A DNA stretch of 64,000 nucleotides. Origin: Sphingobacterium deserti. Lineage in GTDB: Bacteria > Bacteroidota > Bacteroidia > Sphingobacteriales > Sphingobacteriaceae. The translations under genes were made by a program, and so were the position numbers. The DNA lies in contig NZ_JJMU01000065.1 of assembly GCF_000757725.1 (NCBI RefSeq), positions 62,001 to 126,000 on the forward strand, given 5' to 3'. Shown one piece after another: positions 42,034-51,996 of the stretch (positions within the stretch are counted from its first letter, which is position 1; each line of letters starts with the position of its first letter). The notes beneath the pieces were generated by a model. The model was not told where the DNA came from, did not search any database, and saw only the letters and a program-made list of their open reading frames with translations.

Positions 42034-43540
42034 AGACAACTCGGTTGATTCCTTTAACATGATTGATGATTTCGTTAGAAATTTTAGCAAGCAAATCGTA
42101 AGGTAGATGAATCCAGTCAGCGGTCATACCATCTAATGAACCTACAGCACGAAGTGCCACAACGTGTTCATAAGTACGTTCGTCGCCCATCACGCCTACA
42201 GATTGAACGGGAAGAAATATGGTGCCCGCCTGCCAAACTTTATCATACCATCCCGTTTCTTTTAAATTACGGATATAAATATCGTCAGCTTCTTGCAAAA
42301 TCCGTACCTTTTCTTCCGTGATATCTCCCAAAACGCGTATGGCTAACCCTGGGCCAGGAAATGGATGTCTTCCCAATATATTAGGGTCTACTTCTAAGGT
42401 TTTCCCCACACGGCGTACTTCGTCTTTAAACAACGTTTTCAGAGGCTCCACGACTTTAAGTTTCATAAAGTCTGGAAGGCCACCCACGTTATGGTGGGAT
42501 TTTATAGTTGCTGAAGGTCCTTTCACAGAAATAGACTCGATGATATCTGGATAAATAGTTCCCTGTCCTAGCCACTTCGCTTCAAGGCCATCCGGCAACT
42601 CATTTTGTATATCCTTCGCCGCTTGGTCAAATACATCAATAAAGGATGCACCAATAATCTTCCGCTTCTGCTCTGGCTCAGATACGCCTGCTAAACGCCC
42701 GTAGAAAAGATCCTTCGCATTTATACCTTTGATATTGAGCCCCATATTTTTGTAAGAATCCAACACCTGCTCGTATTCGTTCTTGCGCAGTAAGCCGTGA
42801 TCAACGAAAATACAATGGAGGTTCTTACCAATAGCCTCATGCAGCAACACTGCCGCGACTGTTGAATCTACCCCGCCGGATAGTGCCATAATAACATGAT
42901 CGTCACCCAGTTGCTCTTTCAGTTCGGCAATGGTTGTTTCAGCAAATGCCGTTGACGTCCAATCTTGCGCACACCCACAGATTCCAACCACGAAATTTTT
43001 CAGTAACACTTGTCCATCCGTGCTGTGCGTCACCTCTGGGTGAAACTGTATGCCATAGGTACGCGTTCCAGCAACATGGTAAGCTGCAACCCGGACTTTG
43101 TCTGTGCTCGCTATAATATTGAAATTGGCAGGAACTTCTTTTATAGTGTCGCCGTGTGACATCCAAACTTGTGATTGTACCGGCACGCCCGATAATAATT
43201 CATTGCTTGTATCCACAAATTGCAGATTTGCACGTCCGTATTCTCTTATCTCGGACGGTAATACTTCGCCACCAGATTTTTGAGCGAGATATTGCGCGCC
43301 ATAACAAACCCCTAATATCGGAAAACGTTGTTGAAGCTCGGTATAATCAATCTGGGGAGCTCCCTCTTGCCTAACGGAAAAAGGACTACCTGAAAAGATA
43401 ATGCCTTTCACAGCATCATCAAAGTCTGGTAGATTATTGAATGGATGTATTTCGCAGTACACATTGAGCTCACGCACACGACGTGCTATCAGCTGCGTAT
43501 ACTGTGAACCAAAATCGAGAATAATAATTTTTTCGGACAT
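41990..43540 (-). CDS. guaA: GMP synthase (glutamine-hydrolysing)
   Basis: A 516-residue enzyme that aminates XMP to GMP. The class I amidotransferase N-terminus has DFGSQYTQLIARRVRE, nucleophile Cys in LGVCYGAQYL, and HPEVTHS. The ATP-pyrophosphatase domain has ALSGGVDSTVAA, and the C-terminus has RHPFPGPGLAIRVLG and ends with the family sequence SSKPPATIEWE. A perfect -7 box ends four bases before the ATG, which suggests leaderless translation. Confidence 0.97.
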   Translation of the reverse strand: MSEKIIILDFGSQYTQLIARRVRELNVYCEIHPFNNLPDFDDAVKGIIFSGSPFSVRQEGAPQIDYTELQQRFPILGVCYGAQYLAQKSGGEVLPSEIREYGRANLQFVDTSNELLSGVPVQSQVWMSHGDTIKEVPANFNIIASTDKVRVAAYHVAGTRTYGIQFHPEVTHSTDGQVLLKNFVVGICGCAQDWTSTAFAETTIAELKEQLGDDHVIMALSGGVDSTVAAVLLHEAIGKNLHCIFVDHGLLRKNEYEQVLDSYKNMGLNIKGINAKDLFYGRLAGVSEPEQKRKIIGASFIDVFDQAAKDIQNELPDGLEAKWLGQGTIYPDIIESISVKGPSATIKSHHNVGGLPDFMKLKVVEPLKTLFKDEVRRVGKTLEVDPNILGRHPFPGPGLAIRVLGDITEEKVRILQEADDIYIRNLKETGWYDKVWQAGTIFLPVQSVGVMGDERTYEHVVALRAVGSLDGMTADWIHLPYDLLAKISNEIINHVKGINRVVYDISSKPPATIEWE

Positions 43541-43544
43541 GCCG

Positions 43545-43552
43545 CAAAGTTA
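43545..43552 (-). promoter_or_regulatory. -7 box of guaA (TAACTTTG) immediately before the start codon
   Basis: TAACTTTG on the minus strand is followed by CGGC and then ATG. With the phylum's usual spacing, the start site would fall on or within a base or two of the A of the ATG. Confidence 0.6.
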
Positions 43553-43699
43553 CATATTCGTGGCGTAATTTTTAGGTTTTTTTAACATCAGGTGTTTGTA
43601 GAATTAGCGTGACGAAACGGCAAACAATTTCCGCAGGTTTAATAAGACTCTTATATAAAACGAGTATATTGTGAAGGTGATTACCGTATATACTTATTA

Positions 43700-46174
43700 A
43701 TGAAATTTATCGCTACGCTTTTATCCCTCCTCTCTCCTATATGGCTCTTTGCTCAGGTGAACGGTACCGTTTCTAACAAAAATGGTGAAAGGCTTCCATC
43801 AGTTACCGTCCTTTTAAAAAATAGTTACATGGGAACCTCCACAAACGCAAATGGGGAATTTTCCTTCGAAAGGCTACCCAAGGGCCGACAAACCTTAATT
43901 TTCAAAAGTTTAGGCTATCAAACTTACTATACGGAGGTGGACATTTGCGAGAAAAAAATACAAATTGATATTTTACTCGAGGAAGAAATGAGTTCGTTGG
44001 AAGAAGTAGTCGTAACAAACCGGGAAAATCCAGCTATTCGCATTATCAAACAGGCGATACGCCATCGGGACGAGAATGGTAGTAAAATAGACAGCTATCG
44101 TGCAGACTTTTATTCAAAGGGTTTAATGCGGGTAGAAAATTTGCCAAAGAAAATGGCGCGTGCCGGGGCCGAAGATATTCCTGGCCTAGATTCCACAGGG
44201 TCTGGTATTATCTATCTCTCGGAAACGGTCTCAAAAATCAGTTTTAAGAAACCGAACAAGCTGTACGAAGAAGTTATTGCATCGAAAGTGAGCGGAGATG
44301 ACAAAGGTTTTAGCTTCAATACAGCAATTGGTGCTAATATTGACTTTTATAGCAATACTGTCGGATTATGGAATGGCGTTATCTCGCCTATTGCCTATAA
44401 TGCTTTATCTTATTATAACTACACGTTGATCAATAGCCGTGAAGAAGATGGCCAAACGGTTTTTAAAATCAAAGTAGCTCCTAAACGAGATAAAGAGCCC
44501 ACCGTAGATGGCTTGATTTACATCGTAGAAGACAGTTGGGAAATTTATGCTGTGGATTTTTCGTTGCCTGGTTACCGACTACAGCAACCCGTCTTAGATA
44601 CCTTGCAAATAACGCAACACTACGCATGGAATCACAAAGACCAACGCCGGACAAAATCGTTTCAACGACTTGATTTTAAAATCAGCTTTTTCGGAATAAA
44701 GGCGTCGGGAAACTATATGCAGAACTTTTCTAATTATGAATTTGTAAAGGTATTTCCAAAGGGCACATTTGGTAATACGTTGACAAAGATCAACAAAGGA
44801 TCAAATTTGTTGGATTCTGCTTATTGGAATTTTGCACGTCCGGTCGAACTGACAAAAGATGAACGACGTGACTATGCACTAAAGGACAGTGCACAGGCGG
44901 TTCGCAAAAGTAAGGCATATTTAGATTCTGTTGACCGTTCAAAAAATAAGTTCAACCCGCTTGATCCGATCATGGGATATTCCTATCAGAACTCCGAAAA
45001 TCAAATTAAAATTGAATATTTAGGATTGAATAATGTTACCAAAGCTAGTTTTAACGCTGTGCAAGGATTTACATGGACAGCCTCTATAAATGCGAGCGTT
45101 GGTGCAGCTGATACCGGATCGTTCTCAAATTTGAGGAACGATTTTCAATATGGTTTTTCGGATAAGAAGCTACGCTTTAATGCGACTTACGAACATCGCT
45201 TTAATACAAAGAACTATGCCACATTAGCATTAAATTTTGGAAATAGAGCAACGCCATTTAATGACGACCAAGGACCACTACCTTTGATCAATAATATTAC
45301 CTCCCTGTTTTTTAAAGACAGTTATCTACAGTTTTATCAAAGAGAGCAAGTCAGATTACGATATACGCAGCATATGGGTGTGCCATTTCATATCATGCTT
45401 TCCGCTGCTTGGGCTAATCGCAGCCCGCTTTTCAATAATAGTAATTATTCCTTTTTCAGGAAAGAGCGGAATTATGTGTCTAACAATCCGCTAGCTCCAA
45501 CGAATTATATAGAGCCTGCTTTTTTTGCAAATCGTGTATTGGAAGCCGAAGTCGGGTTGAGGTGGGCCGTAGGACAAAAGGCAGTTGATCGGCCAGACGC
45601 AACCCTGTTGTTAAGAGATATGCGCTACCCACTTATCACAGTGCGATACAAGCAGGCTCTTAATTTGACGAGTAGTGGTATGAGCTACCAACTACTACAA
45701 GGTTCAATTGCTCAAAGCCGGCAGTTTGGGCATTTCGGGATGTTGAGCGCCCGGATAAATGCAGGGGCATTTTTCAATGCTGAAAATATACCTTTTACTG
45801 ACTACAAGCATTTTTCTGGAAACCAGACTCATATAGGTACCACATCCATTTATGACAATACCTTTTTATTATTACCCTATTATAGCCATAGCACAAACAA
45901 AGGTTATGTCGAGTTTCATGCCGAGCAGGATTTTAAAGGTTACTTATTTAACAAGATCCCTGTGGTCCAGGAGTTACAATGGGGGCTTATTGCTGGCTAC
46001 CATTTTCTTCACACGCCAGATAGAAGGCCTTATCAAGAAGTTAGTGTAGGTATTGATAACATAGGATGGGGAAAATATCGTTTGCTACGCGTAGACTATG
46101 TGCACGCTATACAAGATAAGGCGTCGATCCCGGGTGTGGTTGTGGGTTTGAAATTTTTGAATATTTTAAATTAG
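43700..46174 (+). CDS. DUF5686 / carboxypeptidase-regulatory-like outer-membrane protein
   Basis: An 824-residue exported protein. A signal peptide (LLSLLSPIWLFAQ) is followed by a CarboxypepD_reg-like beta-sandwich (VNGTVSNKNGERLPSVTVLLKN) and SLEEVVVTN, then the DUF5686 domain starting NPAIRIIKQAIRHRDEN, and an extended beta-strand C-terminus likely forming a barrel. Common in Bacteroidota; the function is unknown but possibly in outer-membrane biogenesis or uptake, though it is not a TonB receptor, as no plug domain is seen. Confidence 0.88.
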   Translation: MKFIATLLSLLSPIWLFAQVNGTVSNKNGERLPSVTVLLKNSYMGTSTNANGEFSFERLPKGRQTLIFKSLGYQTYYTEVDICEKKIQIDILLEEEMSSLEEVVVTNRENPAIRIIKQAIRHRDENGSKIDSYRADFYSKGLMRVENLPKKMARAGAEDIPGLDSTGSGIIYLSETVSKISFKKPNKLYEEVIASKVSGDDKGFSFNTAIGANIDFYSNTVGLWNGVISPIAYNALSYYNYTLINSREEDGQTVFKIKVAPKRDKEPTVDGLIYIVEDSWEIYAVDFSLPGYRLQQPVLDTLQITQHYAWNHKDQRRTKSFQRLDFKISFFGIKASGNYMQNFSNYEFVKVFPKGTFGNTLTKINKGSNLLDSAYWNFARPVELTKDERRDYALKDSAQAVRKSKAYLDSVDRSKNKFNPLDPIMGYSYQNSENQIKIEYLGLNNVTKASFNAVQGFTWTASINASVGAADTGSFSNLRNDFQYGFSDKKLRFNATYEHRFNTKNYATLALNFGNRATPFNDDQGPLPLINNITSLFFKDSYLQFYQREQVRLRYTQHMGVPFHIMLSAAWANRSPLFNNSNYSFFRKERNYVSNNPLAPTNYIEPAFFANRVLEAEVGLRWAVGQKAVDRPDATLLLRDMRYPLITVRYKQALNLTSSGMSYQLLQGSIAQSRQFGHFGMLSARINAGAFFNAENIPFTDYKHFSGNQTHIGTTSIYDNTFLLLPYYSHSTNKGYVEFHAEQDFKGYLFNKIPVVQELQWGLIAGYHFLHTPDRRPYQEVSVGIDNIGWGKYRLLRVDYVHAIQDKASIPGVVVGLKFLNILN

Positions 46175-46225
46175 TACCAGCACAGTCTGTATAACACCCT
46201 GACGGAAATAGTCTACAGAAGACTA

Positions 46226-46918
46226 TTACTGCGTCATGAAGGTGATTTTTCCGCCGGCAAGGCGCTTTTGCTTTCTTTCGGTGGGGTTGCCATAAACGTT
46301 TATGTATCCACCGGCACGGGTTTGCACATCAGCACTTAAAGATACTCTTATGTCACACACTCCGCCCCCATTTGTACGGGCATAAGCGTTCTTGGAATTT
46401 AGTTTTTCCCCGTAATAATTGCCACCAAATGTCAAGATAATATTTTGCGATTCCGTATTGCCCCGCATTGTGACCGAGGAGCCAGTTGTGCTATTCACTT
46501 CCACACGTTTTGCGTTGACTGCCAAATCAAGCTTTCCGCCCTCATTAGCCCAAACCAAGACAGAGTCTTTTTCAATTATACCGTCTTCCGTTTGTACGAT
46601 AGCGCCTTTTTGTATTGTGAAACTGTATATATTTGGAGCATTCACTCTTACGAAGGTATTGGCGCCTTTTAGGGGATAGCCTGACGTCATCTTGATACGG
46701 AGTACTCCATTTTGCTGCGTAACCTCTACTTTATCTTGCATGTCACCCTCTACCGACACATAATTCTCATCTGCCGGAACAAGAACCACATTTATTTTAT
46801 CGGTGACATGAAGTTCAACAACTTCACCGATATCAATTTTCGTTTGTGCAGCCAAGTCAGCAGTGCCGCTGATCAATACCGCTATTAACAGATAGAATCC
46901 TCTCATAAATTTATTCAA
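46226..46918 (-). CDS. GIN-domain (DUF2807) secreted protein
   Basis: A 230-residue protein with a signal peptide (MRGFYLLIAVLISGTADLAAQ) and repeated short strands (VELHVTDKINVVLVPADENYVSVEG, LRIKMTSG, KLDLAVNAKRVEVNSTTGSSVTMRGN) characteristic of the GIN/DUF2807 right-handed beta-helix domain, suggested to be adhesin-like. Surface or periplasmic; function unknown. Confidence 0.85.
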   Translation of the reverse strand: MNKFMRGFYLLIAVLISGTADLAAQTKIDIGEVVELHVTDKINVVLVPADENYVSVEGDMQDKVEVTQQNGVLRIKMTSGYPLKGANTFVRVNAPNIYSFTIQKGAIVQTEDGIIEKDSVLVWANEGGKLDLAVNAKRVEVNSTTGSSVTMRGNTESQNIILTFGGNYYGEKLNSKNAYARTNGGGVCDIRVSLSADVQTRAGGYINVYGNPTERKQKRLAGGKITFMTQ

Positions 46919-46944
46919 TATGCTTTATTTTCCTGACCCCTGCA

Positions 46945-47457
46945 TTATCTACCTAGCAGCGCCAATTCTTTTTCAGAATACATCTTTGCTCCTTTAAGAT
47001 ATGTGTAGAGCAGCTCTTTTGCCTCCTTGTCATTGAGCTTATACAGATTGTTCATTAGGAAATCTTTATCTTCCTCGATATTATCGCGATACCCTAGGTA
47101 AGATGGAATGTAGTACTGTATACAAAGCCTGATGTAACGAAGTTCCACATTATTTGGATTATTTGCTATTTGCTTTTCTAGCATCTTCTTTCCATCTTTA
47201 AAATAGCTCATCTTTTTTATTGGATTGCCTGTGTGTCTGGCCATAAACATATGGTAAGCCGCCTCATAGCCAAGTTCCACCGGCGAATCTGCATGCTTGC
47301 CAAGTGATTCTAAATGCTGCTTACATTTATCACCATCTTTATGTCCTATTTTAAAGTCTTTCCTGATTTGAGAGAGACTTACCGTTTGTGCATTAGTTTC
47401 ATCGACGATGATTGTCGCCAGCACAACTATCAAACTATACAAAAAATTTCTCCCCAT
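46945..47457 (-). CDS. Hypothetical exported protein (170 aa)
   Basis: A signal peptide (NFLYSLIVVLATIIVDETNAQ) is followed by an alpha-helical, TPR-like mature part (ELGYEAAYHMFMARHTGNPIKKM, NNPNNVELRYIRLCIQYYIPSYLGY). Conserved in appearance but not named. Next to the GIN protein, 27 bp upstream of it on the same strand, so probably one transcription unit. Confidence 0.7.
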   Translation of the reverse strand: MGRNFLYSLIVVLATIIVDETNAQTVSLSQIRKDFKIGHKDGDKCKQHLESLGKHADSPVELGYEAAYHMFMARHTGNPIKKMSYFKDGKKMLEKQIANNPNNVELRYIRLCIQYYIPSYLGYRDNIEEDKDFLMNNLYKLNDKEAKELLYTYLKGAKMYSEKELALLGR

Positions 47458-47603
47458 GAGCTATTGCATTTGGTTACTTCAAGAAATTTACAAAAAATAA
47501 GCCAAATATGACGATATAATTACGGTATAATTCGCGTATAGTACCTATAGCCCTCCGACTAAATCCAGTTCTTTAGCATGTTTTCAAGCTTTTAATAGAT
47601 TAT

Positions 47604-48347
47604 TTAGTTTACCGAAATCGTTAAATATTTTAAACCAAATTTTAATGCATAGCCTATTAATATGCCTACTATAAAACTAGCGAATGTACCAATGAGGATG
47701 TATTCCGTGAATTTAGTATCCCTCGCCTTTGTGAGATCCCCGAATCTAAAGATAGACTTTGCCCCCAATAGAAACCCTATTCCGGATAAAAATCCTATTT
47801 GAACAAATAAAACAATTAACAGGCGTTCCATGATGCCGATTAAAAGGCCGGCATCCGTAAGGGAGTCTTGTGGTTTGCTAAGAAATTCTGTTTGTGATGT
47901 CCATTTGCTAAAAAATACGCGAAGTGCTATCGGACTTACGAAGGCTGTGAGTAAAAACGCAATTAGATAACATAAGCTTGTGGATGAGAAAAGAGCCTGT
48001 GTCCAAGCTTCGGACCACCCATATACTAAGACCAGTGCAGCGATGATACTGGCTACATGTAATATTTGGTCGAATATAAATAATACAAAAGGCTGTAAGG
48101 GCCACTTCTTTTCAAGATATATCTTGACGCTGTCTATCAGTAGGTGGGCAAATGTGACGAACAAAACGATATGCCATTGCGTTGAGAGAGTTGTACAGAA
48201 CAGCAAAGATAACAGCAATCCATGTATGGCCACATGAAGCAGCAGAAAACCTATTTTTTCTTTGCGCATTTGCACAAGTCGATTTGGTTGAAAAACGAAA
48301 TCACCTAATAGATGTGCTAATAAGAGCTTTAAAAAAATTATACTCAT
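47604..48347 (-). CDS. DUF3307 membrane protein (SatE-like partner)
   Basis: A 247-residue membrane protein with about seven helices; the N-terminal block LLLAHLLGDFVFQPNRLVQ and HLLIDSVKIYLEKK are DUF3307 signatures. It overlaps the SatD gene as ATGA and is translated behind it. In related loci the pair accompanies stress or transfer-related genes, but its biochemical role is unknown. ATG 48347 is preferred to one eight codons earlier. Confidence 0.85.
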   Translation of the reverse strand: MSIIFLKLLLAHLLGDFVFQPNRLVQMRKEKIGFLLLHVAIHGLLLSLLFCTTLSTQWHIVLFVTFAHLLIDSVKIYLEKKWPLQPFVLFIFDQILHVASIIAALVLVYGWSEAWTQALFSSTSLCYLIAFLLTAFVSPIALRVFFSKWTSQTEFLSKPQDSLTDAGLLIGIMERLLIVLFVQIGFLSGIGFLLGAKSIFRFGDLTKARDTKFTEYILIGTFASFIVGILIGYALKFGLKYLTISVN

Positions 48348-48934
48348 AACTTCAGTAGTTCTGCGGTACAAAAGGCAAGTGCGTGCTGTATTTTTGCATA
48401 AGCTCCTTTTTGCAACGCGGTGCTTACTTGGCTTTGATGCTTCTTATTCAGCAACTTAGCCAAATCAGATTGATTTGATCCTTCATTTAGAAAAGCTACT
48501 TTTACCGTTTCTGCAATATTACTGGTCCATCGTAACGTAAGCTCTGTAAGTAAAGGCAAAATGGTATTACAGAGTGCATTTAGCCTTTCATCTGATGTAC
48601 GAAGATGCAAAGTTTCCTTTTTTAATTCTTCAAAGGACTCCCCTGAGTAAATAAGTGCTGACCCGAAAGTCGTTTTCAAGCTGCCCTTATTATCATCCTT
48701 TAACCCGATTCCTATACCCATACGTGCATCGAGACCGATCTCTATCATGGCTGCTTTAATATAGAATGCGGCTACCAAAACTTTATCGACAGATACCTCA
48801 AGTTGAAAGCTGTCACCTCGAAAAATATCAAATTTTTTCGAGAAGCAGGTAATTGCCTCTTCCAAGACAGGGAGCCAAGACGTTGGCTTTGCAGTTCTTG
48901 ATTTTATAATGTCGCCTGTTATTATTGCTATCAT
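48344..48934 (-). CDS. SatD-family protein with C-terminal helix-turn-helix-like region
   Basis: A 196-residue protein starting MIAIITGDIIKSR, with FRGDSFQLEV and GIGIGLKDDNKGS, as in SatD proteins. The C-terminal NQSDLAKLLNKKHQSQVSTALQKGAYA resembles a helix-turn-helix, so it may bind DNA. Directly upstream of the start lies an array of 28-bp tandem repeats. It is coupled to the DUF3307 gene by the ATGA overlap. Confidence 0.82.
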   Translation of the reverse strand: MIAIITGDIIKSRTAKPTSWLPVLEEAITCFSKKFDIFRGDSFQLEVSVDKVLVAAFYIKAAMIEIGLDARMGIGIGLKDDNKGSLKTTFGSALIYSGESFEELKKETLHLRTSDERLNALCNTILPLLTELTLRWTSNIAETVKVAFLNEGSNQSDLAKLLNKKHQSQVSTALQKGAYAKIQHALAFCTAELLKL

Positions 48935-48964
48935 CGTTTAAGCTATCTACCCAAGTATGATCAA

Positions 48965-49132
48965 ATTCAATGATAATTAAGAATATTATCAAATTCGATG
49001 ATAATTAAGAATATCTTCGAATTCAATGATAATTAAGATTATCTTCGAATTCAATGATAATTAAGAATATCACCGAAATCAATGATAATTCATAATATCA
49101 TCAATATCAAAGATATTCTATAATCGCTCGAA
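48965..49132. repeat. Tandem array of 28-bp units upstream of satD
   Basis: Six units with exact 28-bp period begin at 48965, 48993, 49021, 49049, 49077 and 49105. The consensus of the first five is ATTCAATGATAATTAAGAATATCTTCGA with one to six changes; the sixth is strongly degraded. Units abut without spacers, so this is not a CRISPR array. Each contains the quasi-palindrome GATAATTAAGAATATC. It lies between leuS and satD, in the satD promoter region. Confidence 0.9.
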
Positions 49133-49159
49133 TTGCAAAAAAACTTTGGTCTATAAACC

Positions 49160-49188
49160 AAAAAGAGCATCCGCTTGCGCTGATGCTC
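49160..49188 (-). terminator. Terminator of leuS
   Basis: On the minus strand GAGCATC-A-GC-GCAA-GC-G-GATGCTC forms a hairpin and is followed by a run of five T residues, 25 bp downstream of the leuS stop codon. Confidence 0.88.
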
Positions 49189-49212
49189 CTTTCGCTTGCA
49201 ATTTAACAATCT

Positions 49213-51996
49213 CTATATAACGATATTGATGATTTTTCCTTTCACAAAAATAATCTTTTTAACAGGTTTTCCATCCAAATAGCGTTGTACATCAGTATTT
49301 TCTAATAAAATACTTTCTGCTGTTTTCTGATCAAGATCAAGCGAAAGGGAAAGATTCATTTTCATTTTGCCATTGATAGAAACCGGATACGCGAATTCTG
49401 ATTCAATTAAATAGTCGGCATTAAAAGCAGGATAAGATGCATAGGATATCGTTCCTTGCTCATTTCCAAGTAAAGCCCAGAGTTCTTCCGTAATATGCGG
49501 TGCATAAGGTTGAAGAACGAGGATCAGATCTTGCAGAATAGCCCTTTTATTACACTTCAGTTCCGTAAGTTCATTCACACAAATCATAAAAGCTGATACC
49601 GATGTGTTGAATGAGAAACGTTCTACATCATCCTCTACCTTCTTGATAATTTTATGAAGTGCCTTAAATTCAGCTTTTGTAGGCTCGGCATCTACTACCG
49701 CAAAATTTCCTTCTTGATCATGAAAAAGACGCCAAACCTTACGTAGAAATTTATATACGCCTTCTATACCGTTTGTGTTCCAAGGTTTTGCTTGCTCTAA
49801 AGGTCCTAGAAACATCTCGTATAAACGCAAGGTATCAGCCCCGTAAGATTCAATAATGTCATCCGGATTTACGACGTTAAATTTCGACTTGGACATTTTC
49901 TCCACCTCAGAACCACAGACATACTTGCCGTTTTCCAAAACAAATTCAGCATCTGCAAAATCGGGACGGAAAGATTTAAATTTTTCTGTATCCAACACGT
50001 CGTTGTAAACAATATTTACATCGACATGCAACGGAATAGTCTTATATTGGTCTTTCAAGCCGTACGAAACAAAAAGGTTGGTTCCTTTACCGTCGTTGTC
50101 TAAAACGCGGTATACAAAGTTTGAGCGGCCTTGAATCATCCCTTGGTTTATCAGCTTTTTAAAAGGCTCTTCCTCGTTATGATATCCAAGATCTTTCAAT
50201 ACTTTGTTCCAAAAGCGTGAGTAGAGCAAATGCCCTGTAGCATGCTCAGAACCACCAATATATAAATCAACAGCTTTCCAGTAAGATACCGCTTCGGCAC
50301 TAGCGAACTCCGCTTCGTTTTTTGAATCCATATACCGAAACCAATACCACGAAGATCCTGCCCAGCCTGGCATTGTACTCAATTCATATTCATATTGATC
50401 GTTGTATTTCCAATTTTCGGCACGACCCAATGGCGGCTCGCCGGACTCCGTAGGCAAGTATTTATCTACTTCAGGAAGTAGCAACGGAAGCTCATCTTCT
50501 TTCAGAAGGTAAGGCAAGCCGTCTTTAAAATAAACAGGAACAGGCTCGCCCCAGTACCGCTGACGACCAAATATCGCATCGCGCATCCGGAAGTTAACTT
50601 TGGCTTTGCCTCGTTTTAATTCCGCTAAGCGGTCAATCAGTGCAGGAACAGCTTCTTGATAAGTCAGCCCGTTAATAAAATCAGAATTAATATAGCGCCC
50701 ATTCTTATTGGCATCTGCAGCTTCTTCTATCTCTTGGGTATCTGAAATCGGGATGATAGGCAAATCGAAGAACTTGGCAAAAAGGTAATCGCGCTGATCG
50801 GCTGACGGAACAGCCATTACTGCTCCCGTGCCGTAGCTGGCTAACACGTAATCTGCTATCCAAATCTGCACGTCTTCACCCGTAAGAGGATGTTTTGCGA
50901 ATGAACCTGTGAAAGCTCCAGAAACGGTCTTTGTATCCGCCATACGATCCAGTTCAGATTTCTTCGAGGTTCTATCCTTATATGACTCAACTTCTGTGCG
51001 TTGACCTTCGGTGGTTAAAGCTTCAACAAGTTCATGTTCCGGTGCTAACACGATAAATGATACACCGTAAATAGTATCTACTCGGGTAGTGAATACTTCG
51101 ATATCGCTGTTGATTTGGGGAACGGCAAACTTAACCGATGCACCCACAGATTTCCCGATCCAGTTGCGCTGCATCTCTATCAGTGGCTCTGGCCAATCGA
51201 TCGTCTCCAATCCGCGAAGCAGACGATCCGCGTATGCGGTGATGCGCATTGACCATTGCATCATTTTCTTCTGCTCTACAGGATATCCGCCACGCTCGGA
51301 AACGCCATTGATGACCTCATCGTTAGCCAAAACAGTGCCCAGTGCTGCACACCAATTTACAGTGCTTTCCCGTAGATAGGCCAATCTATATTTTAATAAT
51401 TCCTTTTGTTTTTCTTCTTCTGTAAACTGCTGCCATCCGGAAGCGGTAAACACAAAGACATCTTCGTCAGCTACGGCATCTACTCCTTCTGATCCCTTTG
51501 TTTCAAAATGTTGAACCAACGAAGCGATAGGCTCTGCTTTATCCGTTGCTTTATTATACCAGGCATCGAAAAGTTGCATAAAGATCCACTGCGTCCATTT
51601 ATAGTATGACGGATCAGATGTACGCACTTCGCGCGACCAATCGTAAGAAAAACCTATGTTGTCAAGCTGTTCCCGGTAACGATTAATATTGACTTCGGTT
51701 GTAATAGCGGGATGTTGACCCGTTTGAATAGCATATTGCTCTGCCGGAAGGCCAAAGGAATCATAGCCCATCGGATGCAGGACATTAAAACCCTTCAAGC
51801 GTTTGTACCTTGCAAAAATATCAGATGCGATGTAGCCTAGTGGGTGACCGACATGAAGACCTGCACCCGATGGGTAAGGAAACATATCCAATACGTAATA
51901 CTTGGGTTTCTCGGTCGACTCCGATGGTTGAAATGTCCCATTCGCTGCCCAAAATTTTTGCCACTTGCTCTCTAAAGATTGATGATTATACTCCAT
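49213..51996 (-). CDS. leuS: Leucyl-tRNA synthetase
   Basis: A 927-residue class I synthetase. The HIGH motif appears as HVGHPLGY (about residues 47-54), the CP1 editing domain lies in the middle, and KMSKS is present as VEKMSKSKFNVVNP; the C-terminal anticodon domain has LVLQPYAPHITEELW. Full length. A long lone transcription unit. Confidence 0.97.
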   Translation of the reverse strand: MEYNHQSLESKWQKFWAANGTFQPSESTEKPKYYVLDMFPYPSGAGLHVGHPLGYIASDIFARYKRLKGFNVLHPMGYDSFGLPAEQYAIQTGQHPAITTEVNINRYREQLDNIGFSYDWSREVRTSDPSYYKWTQWIFMQLFDAWYNKATDKAEPIASLVQHFETKGSEGVDAVADEDVFVFTASGWQQFTEEEKQKELLKYRLAYLRESTVNWCAALGTVLANDEVINGVSERGGYPVEQKKMMQWSMRITAYADRLLRGLETIDWPEPLIEMQRNWIGKSVGASVKFAVPQINSDIEVFTTRVDTIYGVSFIVLAPEHELVEALTTEGQRTEVESYKDRTSKKSELDRMADTKTVSGAFTGSFAKHPLTGEDVQIWIADYVLASYGTGAVMAVPSADQRDYLFAKFFDLPIIPISDTQEIEEAADANKNGRYINSDFINGLTYQEAVPALIDRLAELKRGKAKVNFRMRDAIFGRQRYWGEPVPVYFKDGLPYLLKEDELPLLLPEVDKYLPTESGEPPLGRAENWKYNDQYEYELSTMPGWAGSSWYWFRYMDSKNEAEFASAEAVSYWKAVDLYIGGSEHATGHLLYSRFWNKVLKDLGYHNEEEPFKKLINQGMIQGRSNFVYRVLDNDGKGTNLFVSYGLKDQYKTIPLHVDVNIVYNDVLDTEKFKSFRPDFADAEFVLENGKYVCGSEVEKMSKSKFNVVNPDDIIESYGADTLRLYEMFLGPLEQAKPWNTNGIEGVYKFLRKVWRLFHDQEGNFAVVDAEPTKAEFKALHKIIKKVEDDVERFSFNTSVSAFMICVNELTELKCNKRAILQDLILVLQPYAPHITEELWALLGNEQGTISYASYPAFNADYLIESEFAYPVSINGKMKMNLSLSLDLDQKTAESILLENTDVQRYLDGKPVKKIIFVKGKIINIVI

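Noticed and set aside
48965..49132. CRISPR array
   Set aside because: The 28-bp units abut with no spacers and are not identical; no cas genes are nearby.
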